A DNA stretch of 64,000 nucleotides, taken from contig CASEAG010000038.1 of the NCBI GenBank assembly GCA_949285785.1, forward strand, positions 27,071 through 91,070. The letters run 5' to 3'. A program made the translations under genes and the position numbers. How positions within the stretch are numbered: the stretch's first letter is position 1; each line of letters opens with the position of its first letter. Under the pieces are notes generated by a model. It was not told the DNA's origin and ran no database searches. It saw only the letters and a list, made by a program, of their open reading frames with translations. This stretch comes from an uncultured Spirochaetales bacterium (GTDB lineage Bacteria > Spirochaetota > Spirochaetia > Sphaerochaetales > Sphaerochaetaceae). Below are positions 32,898 through 41,633 of this stretch, piece after piece.

Positions 32898-33001
32898 CCA
32901 GGTATGGTTGTAGGAAAAGTCAAAGAATCCAATGAAATCAATGAGGAAAGCCTACCGGACTTTCCTCCTGTTGAAATATTGTCAAGGATATGACGAGCGA
33001 A

Positions 33002-34156
33002 TCAGATGAACATCTGGGGATTGAGCAGGATGCCTCCCTGCTCGATCTGGAAATAGAGGGTCGGCCTCGTGTACGGTTCGACTGTCGAGCCGATCGTTCC
33101 AATGACCTGACCTGAGGACACCTGGCTTCCCACCACGCTGTTGACCACGGTCTCAAGGTTCGAATAGGTCGTCTTGTAGCCCTGCTCGTGCTGGATCACC
33201 AGGAAGCGCCCCGCTCCGCCTTCGACGCGACCGGCATCGACGACGATGCCGTCAGCCGCGGCGCGGACAGCCGATCCCGCACTTGCACCGATGAGGACGC
33301 CCTGCAGGTTCTGGTTTCCGATGTACTGGCCATACGAGCCATAGATAGTCCCGTCCATTGGCATGCTGAAGGATACGGAGACCTGCTGGATGGACGAGGC
33401 ATCGTCGGCGCCTGTCATGTCAGGAATGAACAGCTCCTGCCCGACCCGTATGCTCTCGCTTCTGAGGCCGTTGATGTCCATGAGGGTCTTCCAGCCGAGC
33501 TCGGGATTGAACCTGTGGGCGATCGTGGAGAGCATATCCCCTTCCTGGACGACGTAGAGCTGACCGTTCATGTTGGGAATCTGCAGTTCGACGCCAGGTG
33601 TGATCGCCGCGATGTTGCGGATCCTGTTGACGGAGACGAGCGTGTCGACCGTCAGGCCGAAGCGCTTGGCGACGGACTCCAGCGTATCGCCTTCCTGAAG
33701 GACATATGGCATGTAGAGAAGCACGTCTGAGTCGTCGAAGGAAGCCATGTTCTGGGCCGTGATGAGATCCACCGCACTAACGCGGCTGGAATCCGTCTGG
33801 ACAGCAGGCCTCAGGGACTGGGACGTGTCCTGGACATCCGATGTGCTGGAAGCAGACTGCTGCGGAGTCTGGGTATCGTCTGTGACGGATGGCGTCACCT
33901 CATCCTCCGTAACGGTGGTCTGTGAAGTTGCTGCAGGCTGTATCGTCTCAGGCTGTCTGATCTCGACAGTCACCGGATTCTGCTGAGCCTTCGGCTGCGC
34001 CGTCTCCTCCTGCGGGGAGAGGATGACCACGAGCAGAACCGCAATGGCGCAGATCAGGATTCCGAACACAGCTATCAGTCCGGTGATTCTGGAGGAACCT
34101 CTGCTTCTGCGTGGACGGTCAGGAGAGACCATGTCATCGTAACTTTCGCGTCCCAT
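33002..34156 (-). CDS. Membrane-anchored LysM protein with a degenerate LytM (M23) domain
   Basis: 384 residues. A transmembrane helix at about 26-47 anchors a Thr/Gln/Ser-rich linker. Two LysM peptidoglycan-binding repeats follow (about 150-195 and 203-250; both have a QEGD core). The last 115 residues have the M23/LytM fold, visible from GSAVRAAADGIVVDAG and VGSQVSSGQVIGTIGS. All zinc ligands are changed: the HxxxD site reads NLQGVLIG, Y-x-H-L reads YSNL, and HLHFEI reads TLYFQI. It is therefore unlikely to cut peptidoglycan. Such dLytM proteins (EnvC, NlpD) activate cell-division amidases, and its neighbour ftsI supports a division role. Function is inferred. Confidence 0.82.
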   Translation of the reverse strand: MGRESYDDMVSPDRPRRSRGSSRITGLIAVFGILICAIAVLLVVILSPQEETAQPKAQQNPVTVEIRQPETIQPAATSQTTVTEDEVTPSVTDDTQTPQQSASSTSDVQDTSQSLRPAVQTDSSRVSAVDLITAQNMASFDDSDVLLYMPYVLQEGDTLESVAKRFGLTVDTLVSVNRIRNIAAITPGVELQIPNMNGQLYVVQEGDMLSTIAHRFNPELGWKTLMDINGLRSESIRVGQELFIPDMTGADDASSIQQVSVSFSMPMDGTIYGSYGQYIGNQNLQGVLIGASAGSAVRAAADGIVVDAGRVEGGAGRFLVIQHEQGYKTTYSNLETVVNSVVGSQVSSGQVIGTIGSTVEPYTRPTLYFQIEQGGILLNPQMFI

Positions 34157-34185
34157 TTACTTTACCCTTACCTCTTCCCTATAAT
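34156..34185 (+). promoter_or_regulatory. ftsI promoter, leaderless geometry
   Basis: TTTACT (34156-34161), an 18-base spacer and perfect TATAAT (34180-34185), only eight bases before the ftsI ATG. The opposite strand of the same box reads TATTAT and may serve the divergent LytM gene. Confidence 0.65.
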
Positions 34186-34193
34186 ACTCCACA

Positions 34194-35858
34194 ATGGCTC
34201 GATATTCCAGAAACAGGACCCCATACGTCTTTCTCGGCATAGTGATCGTGCTGTTCCTGATCTTCACTGCAAGAATAGCATATATAGTCGTCATGGAGAA
34301 GGACGGACGCAGAAGCTATGACGACCCGGTGGTCGCATCCAGCGTCGTGAGGGGCCGTATCAGCGACAGGAACGGCAATGTCCTGGCAAGCCAGACAAGC
34401 ACCTGGGCCATCCATTTCAGGCTCTCGGCGATCGAAGACATGGAATACGCCGCCATGACCATCAGTCCTTACATCGGAATGACGATTGACGAGATTGTCG
34501 AGCGGGCCGGAAGATACACCACATACGCGCTGATCAAGGACGGAATTGGCATGGGCGAGGCCGAGGCGGTGAGAGCCGCCGTCGAGGATGCCGGACTTGC
34601 AGACCAGATCGACGTGACCAGGCAGCAGACAAGGAGCTACGCCTCGCATTTCCATGCCAGCCAGCTCATCGGCTTCATGAACCGGGAAGGTGTAGGCTCG
34701 GAGGGGATCGAATACATGTTCGACGATGTCCTCTCGCCCTACCCGGAACTTGGCGAGAGCGTGACATACGGTGACGACATCTCGCTCACGATAGACCTCG
34801 ACATCCAGTATCTGGTCGACGTCCAGGTGCAGAACATCGCCTACGAGCACGATCCCGACTACATCATGGCAATCGTCGCCGATGCCAAATCGGGAGACAT
34901 TCTCGCCATGTCGTCCTACCCATGGTACGACCTCAACCACTACAACGTCTCCAGCGCCGACGAGCGGCTCAACCGCTGTGCGGCTTACAACTACGAGCCG
35001 GGAAGCGTGTTCAAGGTGTTCACGCTTGCAAAATGCATCGACGAGGGCGTAGACACCACGACACCCTTCCTCTGCGATGGAAGCGAGACGTTCACCGTCA
35101 ACGGGAACTCCTTCACCATCTCATGCCACACGCCGCATGGACAGGTCGACGGCAGACAGATGATCGCACAGAGCTGCAACGGTGCGATCGCTTCATGGTG
35201 CCTCCAGCTCGGCGACGACGTGTTCTACGAATACCTAAGGTCGCTCGGTTTCGGCCAGAAGCCGGACCTTCCGATCCCTGCACTGACATCCGGATATCTT
35301 GCCGATCCATCGTCCTGGAGCAGCAGGACAAAGGCGACACTCGCCTTCGGACAGGAGATCGACGTCAATGCGCTTCAGATCGTCTCGGGTGCGACTGCGA
35401 TCGCGAACGGCGGCATCCAGAGGCCGCTGAACATAATCCATGAGATCGTCGACCATGACGGGACGGTGGTCTGGCAGAGCCCTGAAGAGGAAGGGCATCG
35501 TGTCATGAGCAGCCAGACGGCAGACCTGATCCTTTCTTACATGGTGAGCGCGGTCGAGGAAGGCACGGCGAAGAAGGCGGCTGTCGAGGGGATAAGGGTC
35601 GCGGCGAAGACCGGCACCGCCGAGATAGTGAACCCAGAAACAGGAAGCTACGCAGACGGGACGAACCTCGCATCCACACTGGTGATGGCGCCTGCCGACG
35701 ATCCGCAATACATCATCTACTTCGCAATCTCGGCGCCCAAGGGCAACAGCGTCTGGGGTGCCGACATAGCGGCCCCTGCCTGCGGAGCCCTTGTGGAAGG
35801 GCTTGCACGTCAGGGACGCATCCAGACAGACAGCCAGACGAAGATTCAGGTCAACTGA
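34194..35858 (+). CDS. ftsI: Division-specific penicillin-binding protein (FtsI/PBP3)
   Basis: 554 residues of a class B PBP, the septal peptidoglycan transpeptidase. One N-terminal transmembrane helix (about 12-33) leads to the dimerisation region GRISDRNGNVLA (54-65). The transpeptidase domain has the catalytic SVFK (S271-K274), SCN (327-329) and KTGT (472-475). There is no C-terminal PASTA domain. The gene lies outside the mraZ-ftsZ cluster, where ftsI normally sits. The ATG has no Shine-Dalgarno and is preceded by a TATAAT box eight bases away. Its 3' end overlaps flhF by 13 bases. Confidence 0.92.
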   Translation: MARYSRNRTPYVFLGIVIVLFLIFTARIAYIVVMEKDGRRSYDDPVVASSVVRGRISDRNGNVLASQTSTWAIHFRLSAIEDMEYAAMTISPYIGMTIDEIVERAGRYTTYALIKDGIGMGEAEAVRAAVEDAGLADQIDVTRQQTRSYASHFHASQLIGFMNREGVGSEGIEYMFDDVLSPYPELGESVTYGDDISLTIDLDIQYLVDVQVQNIAYEHDPDYIMAIVADAKSGDILAMSSYPWYDLNHYNVSSADERLNRCAAYNYEPGSVFKVFTLAKCIDEGVDTTTPFLCDGSETFTVNGNSFTISCHTPHGQVDGRQMIAQSCNGAIASWCLQLGDDVFYEYLRSLGFGQKPDLPIPALTSGYLADPSSWSSRTKATLAFGQEIDVNALQIVSGATAIANGGIQRPLNIIHEIVDHDGTVVWQSPEEEGHRVMSSQTADLILSYMVSAVEEGTAKKAAVEGIRVAAKTGTAEIVNPETGSYADGTNLASTLVMAPADDPQYIIYFAISAPKGNSVWGADIAAPACGALVEGLARQGRIQTDSQTKIQVN

Positions 35859-36949
35859 CCTATGATCGGGCGGATGTGCATGTCGAAGCCGTCCAGGTAC
35901 TCCATCAGCACGAGCGTCGAGGCCTTCTTGAGATCCTCCGGAACGCCCTGCCCGTTCGTGCAGAACGAAATCGGGAGACCGGCCTCATAGGCGAATGTGA
36001 GGAAGCTTCCTATGCTCTGGCTCTCGTCCAGCTTTGTGACGATGAGCGAATTTACCTTGACGAACTGGTCGTAGTGCCTCCACTGCTTGAGCATGTCCTC
36101 CGTCTTCATTGTGGCAGGGCATGTGAGCAGATAGCTTGTATCGGCAGCCTCGAAGAGGGCCAGCAGTCCTCTTAGCTTGAGGTTGAGCGGTATGTCGTTC
36201 GGACTCAGGCCCATGGTGTCCACAAGCACGAGGTCCTTGTCGCGCATGCCATCCTTGGCAAGGAGGACGGCATCCTCGTCCTTGACCAGGACGGCGGGGA
36301 TCGAGAATGCGTCGGCGAAGGCCTTGACCTGCTCAAAGGCGCCGACCCTGTAGCTGTCCAGACAGATGATTCCGACATCCTTGCCGACGGTCTTGTAAAG
36401 GGAGGCTATCTTGGCAAGCGTCGTCGTCTTCCCGCTTCCGGTCGGTCCAAGGAACACCTGGTACCTTCTCGGGTGGGCCTGGTTCTCATGGTCGATCGCG
36501 ACCGACGAGATTATCCTGTCGCTGAGGGCGAGATCGAGGTCATCGCCAGGCTCGAAGCCGTCCAGGATATGATCGCGCAGCTTCAGCCTGATGCCGTTTA
36601 GATCGAGTATGTCGTGGACACGTCTCTCGCCTTCAAGCTGGCGTGCAGGCTGTGCAGTGTCGAGTCTCTCGGCTTCCGACAGCCTGCTCGGGTCAGGGGT
36701 CTGTGCCTCCTTCTCGAACTCGGCCAGATCCTGTCTGGTTACGGTCTCCTCCTTCTTCGCCTTCCTCTCGCCGGCGCGCGGCTCGACAAGATAGCAGGTC
36801 AGCTCGCACTTGTGCCTCTTGCGTGTGAACAGCCCGCCGCCAACCGTGTATTCACGACGGGAATGGACTCTCAGAGCATCTCCGTATTTCCTCTTCGCCT
36901 CGTCAAGCGCCTTCTCATATGTGTCGGACACGATCGTGATGTACTGCAT
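35846..36949 (-). CDS. flhF: FlhF-type SRP GTPase without neighbouring flagellar genes
   Basis: 367 residues. The N-terminal MQYITIVSDTYEKALDEAKRKYGDALRVHSRREYTVGG is the FlhF-specific basic region, followed by a charged linker and a helical N domain. The GTPase domain has the P-loop GPTGSGKTT (168-176), DSYRVGAFEQVKAFA, the G3 motif DTMGLSPND and the G4 motif TKLDES. FlhF normally sets the number and position of flagella together with FlhG. Here no flagellar gene is nearby: hslU precedes it by 12 bases and ftsI is convergent. It may be left over from a motile ancestor or have another role. Confidence 0.88.
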   Translation of the reverse strand: MQYITIVSDTYEKALDEAKRKYGDALRVHSRREYTVGGGLFTRKRHKCELTCYLVEPRAGERKAKKEETVTRQDLAEFEKEAQTPDPSRLSEAERLDTAQPARQLEGERRVHDILDLNGIRLKLRDHILDGFEPGDDLDLALSDRIISSVAIDHENQAHPRRYQVFLGPTGSGKTTTLAKIASLYKTVGKDVGIICLDSYRVGAFEQVKAFADAFSIPAVLVKDEDAVLLAKDGMRDKDLVLVDTMGLSPNDIPLNLKLRGLLALFEAADTSYLLTCPATMKTEDMLKQWRHYDQFVKVNSLIVTKLDESQSIGSFLTFAYEAGLPISFCTNGQGVPEDLKKASTLVLMEYLDGFDMHIRPIIGQLT

Positions 36950-36961
36950 GAAAAGCGGCTC

Positions 36962-38302
36962 CTAGAGTATGTATCTCGAGACATCCTGGCTGGATGCGAT
37001 GTCGCCAAGACGTTCGTCTACATAAGGCCCGTCGATGGTGACGGTGCTGCCTGCATAGTCCTCGGCTTTGAAGCTGACCTCCTCGAGGAGCTTCTCCATG
37101 ACCGTGTGGAGTCTTCTTGCACCGATGTTGTCCGTGTCGCTGTTGACCTGGTAGGCCGTCTCGGCTATGCGCCTCAGCCCGTCGTCGGTGAAATCGAGAG
37201 TCACGTTCTCCGTCGCCAGAAGGGCGGAATACTGTTTTGTAAGTGCGTTCTCGGGCTCGGTGAGGATCCTGTAGAAGTCGTCGCTTGAGAGCGCGTTGAG
37301 CTCGACGCGGATCGGGAAGCGTCCCTGGAGTTCAGGAATCAGGTCGCTGGGCTTGGAGAACGAGAAGGCGCCGGAGGCGATGAAGAGGATGTTCGTCGTG
37401 TCGACGACGCCCCACTTCGTGTTGACCCTCGTCCCCTCGACGATCGGCAGGATGTCCCTCTGGACACCCTCGCGGGATACCTCTCCACGGTTCGCGCCGC
37501 TGCCGCCCGTGATCTTGTCGATCTCGTCGATGAAGATTATGCCCATCTGCTCGGTGCGGACCTTGGCCTCCTCGACGACCTTCTCCTTGTCGACCGCCTT
37601 TGCAGTCTCCTCCTCGCGGATGATCTCGCGGGCACGGTGTATGGTCATGCGCCTCTTGCGTGGCTTCTGGAAGATCGAGCCGATGTTGTTCATCGCCTCC
37701 TGGATGTCGTCCATGGAGTTGCCTGTGCCCATGACGCCGATTTCGACGCGGGATGCTGGCGAAACGACCATCTCGACCATCTTGTCCTCGAAGACTCCCT
37801 TGTGGAGCATCTCGCGGAACTGCTCGCGGGTCGAGTCGTCGCTGGACTGGACCGATTCCGCGCCTGCCTCCTTCTTCACCTGGGGAAGAAGCAGGTCGAG
37901 GAGCCTGTCGTCGACGGCCTTGCCGACATCGGCCTCCTTGAGACGGGCGAACTCGTCCGAAACCATTGTCACGGCGCTTGCCATGAGGTCCTTGACCATC
38001 GATTCGACATCACGGCCGACGTAGACCTCCGTGTACTTGGTCGCCTCGACCTTGATGAAAGGTGCATTGGCGAGTTTTGCAATTCGTCTGGCGATCTCGG
38101 TCTTTCCAACCCCGGTGGGACCGATCATGAGGATGTTCTTCGGAGTGACCTCCTCGCGCATCGCATCGTCCAGCTTCTTGCGTCTGGACCTGTTCCTGAT
38201 GGCGATGGCGATCATCTTCTTCGCCTCCGCCTGTCCGATTATATACTTGTCAAGAGACGCCACGATCTCGCTCGGGTACATCTCGTCCAAAGTCCTTGTC
38301 AT
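36962..38302 (-). CDS. hslU: HslU ATPase of the HslUV protease
   Basis: 446 residues from MTRTLDEMYPSEIVASLDKYIIGQ, with AAGGAG before the ATG; a start five codons earlier lacks one. Walker A is GPTGVGKT (61-68), and the Walker B region IIFIDEIDKI follows the I domain. The C-terminus ends RYIL, as expected for docking into HslV. The pore loop normally reads TEVGYVG; here it is TEVYVG (91-96), one glycine short. The gene is co-directional with hslV 20 bases upstream. Confidence 0.95.
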   Translation of the reverse strand: MTRTLDEMYPSEIVASLDKYIIGQAEAKKMIAIAIRNRSRRKKLDDAMREEVTPKNILMIGPTGVGKTEIARRIAKLANAPFIKVEATKYTEVYVGRDVESMVKDLMASAVTMVSDEFARLKEADVGKAVDDRLLDLLLPQVKKEAGAESVQSSDDSTREQFREMLHKGVFEDKMVEMVVSPASRVEIGVMGTGNSMDDIQEAMNNIGSIFQKPRKRRMTIHRAREIIREEETAKAVDKEKVVEEAKVRTEQMGIIFIDEIDKITGGSGANRGEVSREGVQRDILPIVEGTRVNTKWGVVDTTNILFIASGAFSFSKPSDLIPELQGRFPIRVELNALSSDDFYRILTEPENALTKQYSALLATENVTLDFTDDGLRRIAETAYQVNSDTDNIGARRLHTVMEKLLEEVSFKAEDYAGSTVTIDGPYVDERLGDIASSQDVSRYIL

Positions 38303-38322
38303 TGAATTCTCCTTCATGGTCG

Positions 38323-38871
38323 TCAGCCGACGACCTCGCAGATTATGTTGTCATTGGTATATACGCAGATGGTGCTGGCGATCCTGATGCACCTTCTGGC
38401 TATCTCCTCGGCATCGAGGTCGACTTTGCTGTCGAGGTATGCCTTGGCGGCGGCCAGGGCGTAGTTTCCTCCAGAGCCGATGGCCATGCAGTCCTCCTCC
38501 GGCTCGAGCACATCGCCCGTTCCGGAGATGTAGAACATCCTGCGTCCATCGCTTGCAAGCATCACGGCCTCGAGGTTCCTCAGCTGCTTGTCCATCCTCC
38601 ACTGCTTGGCAAGATCGACCGCAGCACGGGTCAGATCCCCGTTGTCAGCGTTCAGCTTCTGCTCGAACAGCTCGTATAGCGTTATCGCATCGGCTGTGGT
38701 GCCGGCGAAGCCGATGACGACCTTGCCGTCATAGATTCTTCTCACCTTCCTGGCGTTTCCCTTGACCACATAGCTCTGACCGCCGGTGACCTGTCCGTCG
38801 CCCGCGATCGCGATCTTTCCATCCTTTCTGACAGCGACTATCGTCGTGCCCTTGAGATCAAGACTGCTCAT
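38323..38871 (-). CDS. hslV: HslV protease subunit
   Basis: 182 residues from [19 protein letters not shown]. HslV is a threonine protease of the proteasome beta fold. The catalytic threonine is T9 in GTTIVAV, so an eight-residue propeptide must be removed. [30 protein letters not shown] and [17 protein letters not shown] are conserved blocks, and [14 protein letters not shown] is the C-terminal signature. It overlaps the upstream xerC by 14 bases. Together with HslU it forms a two-component ATP-dependent protease. Confidence 0.96.
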   Translation of the reverse strand: MSSLDLKGTTIVAVRKDGKIAIAGDGQVTGGQSYVVKGNARKVRRIYDGKVVIGFAGTTADAITLYELFEQKLNADNGDLTRAAVDLAKQWRMDKQLRNLEAVMLASDGRRMFYISGTGDVLEPEEDCMAIGSGGNYALAAAKAYLDSKVDLDAEEIARRCIRIASTICVYTNDNIICEVVG

Positions 38872-39784
38872 CACTCTCTCCTCTTGCATGCGGGTGGCAC
38901 TCGTCATAGACCTTGTGGAGTCCCGAGCGCGACACATGCGTATAGATCTGGGTGGTGGAGATGCTCTCATGCCCGAGCAGGGCCTGCACCACCCTTATGT
39001 CGGCACCGTTGTCGAGAAGGTGCGTCGCGTAGGTATGCCTGAGCGTATGGGGTGTGAACTCCTTCTGCCAGCCCAGCGCATCCCTGACCTCAGTAAAAAT
39101 AACGTGAGCGCTTGAAAAGGGCAACCTGTTTCCCCTGCTGGAGATGAAGAGGGCCTTCTCCTGCCCATTGCCCTTCGCCTCGAGTATCTGCCTTCTGGCC
39201 ACCAGATAGTCCTCGAGTGCATCCATCGTCACCGGGGACAGGAACAGGAACCGAGGCTTGCCGCCCTTGCCCCGTATCCTGATACGCCGCTGTCCCTTCT
39301 CTATCATGTCCACATCCACGCTCAACGCCTCGCTGATTCTGGCACCCGTGTTGTACAGGAACATGAAGAGGAAGTGGTCGCGCTCTCCGTCGAAGCCCTT
39401 GCCGTGATACGCAAGAAGCTGTCTGACCTCGCTTTCGCTGAGCACGGACGGCAGATGGAAGGAACCCTGGGAAAGCGAGATCGACGAGAAGACGTTGTCA
39501 CGGACCACACCACGACGCAGCAGGAAGCCGAAGAAGCTCCTGACCGCCGAGATCTTCCTCTTCACGGACTTCTCGGCCCACTCGAGCTTCAGCGTACGGA
39601 CATAGTCCCTGGCATCATGGAGTGTGAAATCATTTAATGTGAGGGCGCGCAGATCCATGTACTGGAGAAACTCCTCTACATCGCTCCTGTAGGAGATGAC
39701 GGTGTTGTCCGACAGCTTCCTCTCGCTTGCGATATATGAGATGAACCGCTCCAGCTCCTCATGGTCAGATGCTGAAAACTCCAT
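38858..39784 (-). CDS. xerC: Tyrosine recombinase, XerC-like
   Basis: 308 residues from [18 protein letters not shown], with GGAAGGGG before the ATG. The N-terminal SAM-like core-binding domain spans about 5-90. Catalytic residues are the Arg in [10 protein letters not shown], the Lys in the beta hairpin [39 protein letters not shown] and Tyr in QIYTH. Xer recombinases resolve chromosome dimers at dif during division. It lies between a DprA-like gene and hslV, the position of xerC (codV) in the Firmicute dprA-xerC-hslVU order. A second Xer gene lies nearby (40656-41633). Confidence 0.92.
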   Translation of the reverse strand: MEFSASDHEELERFISYIASERKLSDNTVISYRSDVEEFLQYMDLRALTLNDFTLHDARDYVRTLKLEWAEKSVKRKISAVRSFFGFLLRRGVVRDNVFSSISLSQGSFHLPSVLSESEVRQLLAYHGKGFDGERDHFLFMFLYNTGARISEALSVDVDMIEKGQRRIRIRGKGGKPRFLFLSPVTMDALEDYLVARRQILEAKGNGQEKALFISSRGNRLPFSSAHVIFTEVRDALGWQKEFTPHTLRHTYATHLLDNGADIRVVQALLGHESISTTQIYTHVSRSGLHKVYDECHPHARGESDEQS

Positions 39785-40541
39785 ATCCCCTTCCATTGTA
39801 GCCGTACTCGCCTCTTTCATCCGGGTAGACGCGCCTTGACGCCTGGCCACCGGCAGCCGTGATGAAATGCGCCGCAGAATCGATCAGGTACGCTCCTTCC
39901 TCAGCAAGCATTCTAGCACATCGGGACGCCATGAAAGAAGCATGGACATATATTTCGGCTCCCAGCATTAGCGCCTGCTCGACGAACTGCATGGAGTATT
40001 TCGACAGTCCCAGCAGGATGATCCTTCTTTTGCGCGTCGCGACGTATTCGCGGAATTCCATCCTTTTCCCCCTACCTTCCCTGTCCATGATATCAGGCCT
40101 GAAGCATGAATACACAGCTCCGTCACCGACAAGCACGGCCATGGCCAGTCTTCTGAGTCTATTGTTCGAGAACACGCTCATGATTCCATCCGAAAGATGG
40201 CACTCCATTCTTCCGTTTCCATCCAGAAAGCCTGCTCGGAACGCCCTCTCGATTCCGCTTGTCCGGCAGCCGAACGAAACCGGCCATCGGTTCAGCGCCA
40301 GTTCCAGGGCGAATCGATATGCCTGCCCCTCAAGCCTCTCGTCTGCCAGAGGCGAACACATGATTGCGGTGTCGCATTCGAACGGCTCTCCGAAAAGAGA
40401 AAGAACATCCACATCCTCGCAGCCCTCCATCAGCGGGAAACCCTCCTCTCCCCGCTCGATGAAGCCCACATGACGCTCCCAGGCCTGAGGATACATCAGA
40501 GCATAGTTTCCAACATCAATGAGATTTTCCTTTTTTTCCAT
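39765..40541 (-). CDS. Highly divergent DprA/Smf-like protein
   Basis: 258 residues from MEKKENLIDVGNYALMYP; an ATG three codons earlier (40550) is possible, and neither has a clear ribosome-binding site. The middle resembles the Rossmann fold of DprA, which loads RecA on incoming single-stranded DNA: LSLFGEPFECDTAIM lies where DprA has VGSR, then ELALNRWPVSFGCRTSGIERAFRAG matches the SGxAxGIDxxAH region, and REYVATRKRRIILLGLSKYSMQFVEQALMLGAEIYV matches the FPxRNRIISGLS block. The key residues are mostly not kept. Gene order (dprA before xerC-hslVU) supports the assignment. It may be non-functional for DNA uptake. Confidence 0.5.
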   Translation of the reverse strand: MEKKENLIDVGNYALMYPQAWERHVGFIERGEEGFPLMEGCEDVDVLSLFGEPFECDTAIMCSPLADERLEGQAYRFALELALNRWPVSFGCRTSGIERAFRAGFLDGNGRMECHLSDGIMSVFSNNRLRRLAMAVLVGDGAVYSCFRPDIMDREGRGKRMEFREYVATRKRRIILLGLSKYSMQFVEQALMLGAEIYVHASFMASRCARMLAEEGAYLIDSAAHFITAAGGQASRRVYPDERGEYGYNGRGYGVFSI

Positions 40542-40655
40542 GCGGTACATATACAGGAACCTTTGGATTTGGCTAATGCACAAGTGGACAGTCGAGTCGA
40601 GGGGCGATGGGAATTGGACAAGCCGGTGTCAATTCAGCGGACTCGGGCAGTACCG

Positions 40656-41633
40656 TCACGCTTCTTTGCCACCATCACCATCCTGGCTGAGCGGGAAGTA
40701 TTTGTCAAAGGTGGCAAGCAGATCATCCGTATCCAGATGGGTGTAGATCTGGGTGGTCTTTATGTCGGCATGCCCGAGCAGCATCTGAACCTGGCGGATG
40801 TTGGCACCGTTTCTGAGCAGGTGAGTGGCATAGCTGTGTCTCAGTGCATGGACAGTGGCATCGATGCCAAGACTCTCCACTATTCTGTGATAGCGCTTGT
40901 GCATCGCCTGACGAGTCAGGCTCTCGCCTCTTCTGCCAAGGAACATGGCATCGGTGCTGTCACGGTCCTTGGCAGTCCTCCTTGCACGCCTTCTGTTCGC
41001 AGCGGCGAGGACAGGACGCACCTGTTCAAGGTATCTGTCGAGGGCATCGGCCGCAATCTGGCCGACGAAGACCATACGCTCCTTGCTCCTCTTGCCGAAT
41101 ACGATCAGAGTGCGCTCATCCCTGTTGTAGGAGGAGACCTTGAGACCGACCGCCTCGCTTATCCTCAGACCGCAGGAATAGATAAGCTCGAAGAACGTGT
41201 AGTCGCGCATGAAGAGGATGTCATCTTCCGCCTGCCTCTTCATCTCGTCCAGTATGCTGTCGACTTCAGCGACGGATAAGGCATGAGGCAGGTATTCGTC
41301 CATTCTGGGCTTCTCGAGGAGAAGCGCGATGTTGTCCTGGCGGATGTCGTCCTTGACCAGATATGTGAACAGGCTTCTCAACGAGGAGTTGATCCTCGAC
41401 ACGGTGCGCGCATCGAGAGTGGCGTCACGATGCTGCAGATAGTCGTCCAGGTCACGTAGGGAAATCGAGGCGATGTCGAGATTCCTTGTGGCAAGGTATG
41501 AAAGGAGGAAGCCCGCCTCCCTCAGGTAGACCTCGCGGGTCGCCTTGGAAAGCTGGGCTTCGTTCTCGAGGTAGTCCTCGTAGTTTCTCTGAAGTTCTTC
41601 ATCCGTAAAGGATTCACCTTCTGTCCTTGTCAT
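40656..41633 (-). CDS. xerD: Tyrosine recombinase, XerD-like
   Basis: 325 residues from MTRTEGESFTDEELQRNY, starting inside the 3' end of ftsZ (20-base overlap) with GAGGAAG before the ATG. The core-binding domain spans about 10-105. Catalytic elements are SCGLRISEAVGL, the Lys-containing hairpin LIVFGKRSKERMVF, HALRHSYATHLL, LGHADIKTTQIYTHL. A basic insertion (NRRRARRTAKDRD, about 225-237) precedes the last helices. With the other Xer protein it probably acts at the dif site, and its coupling to ftsZ fits a division role. Which of the two is XerC or XerD cannot be decided by eye. Confidence 0.9.
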   Translation of the reverse strand: MTRTEGESFTDEELQRNYEDYLENEAQLSKATREVYLREAGFLLSYLATRNLDIASISLRDLDDYLQHRDATLDARTVSRINSSLRSLFTYLVKDDIRQDNIALLLEKPRMDEYLPHALSVAEVDSILDEMKRQAEDDILFMRDYTFFELIYSCGLRISEAVGLKVSSYNRDERTLIVFGKRSKERMVFVGQIAADALDRYLEQVRPVLAAANRRRARRTAKDRDSTDAMFLGRRGESLTRQAMHKRYHRIVESLGIDATVHALRHSYATHLLRNGANIRQVQMLLGHADIKTTQIYTHLDTDDLLATFDKYFPLSQDGDGGKEA

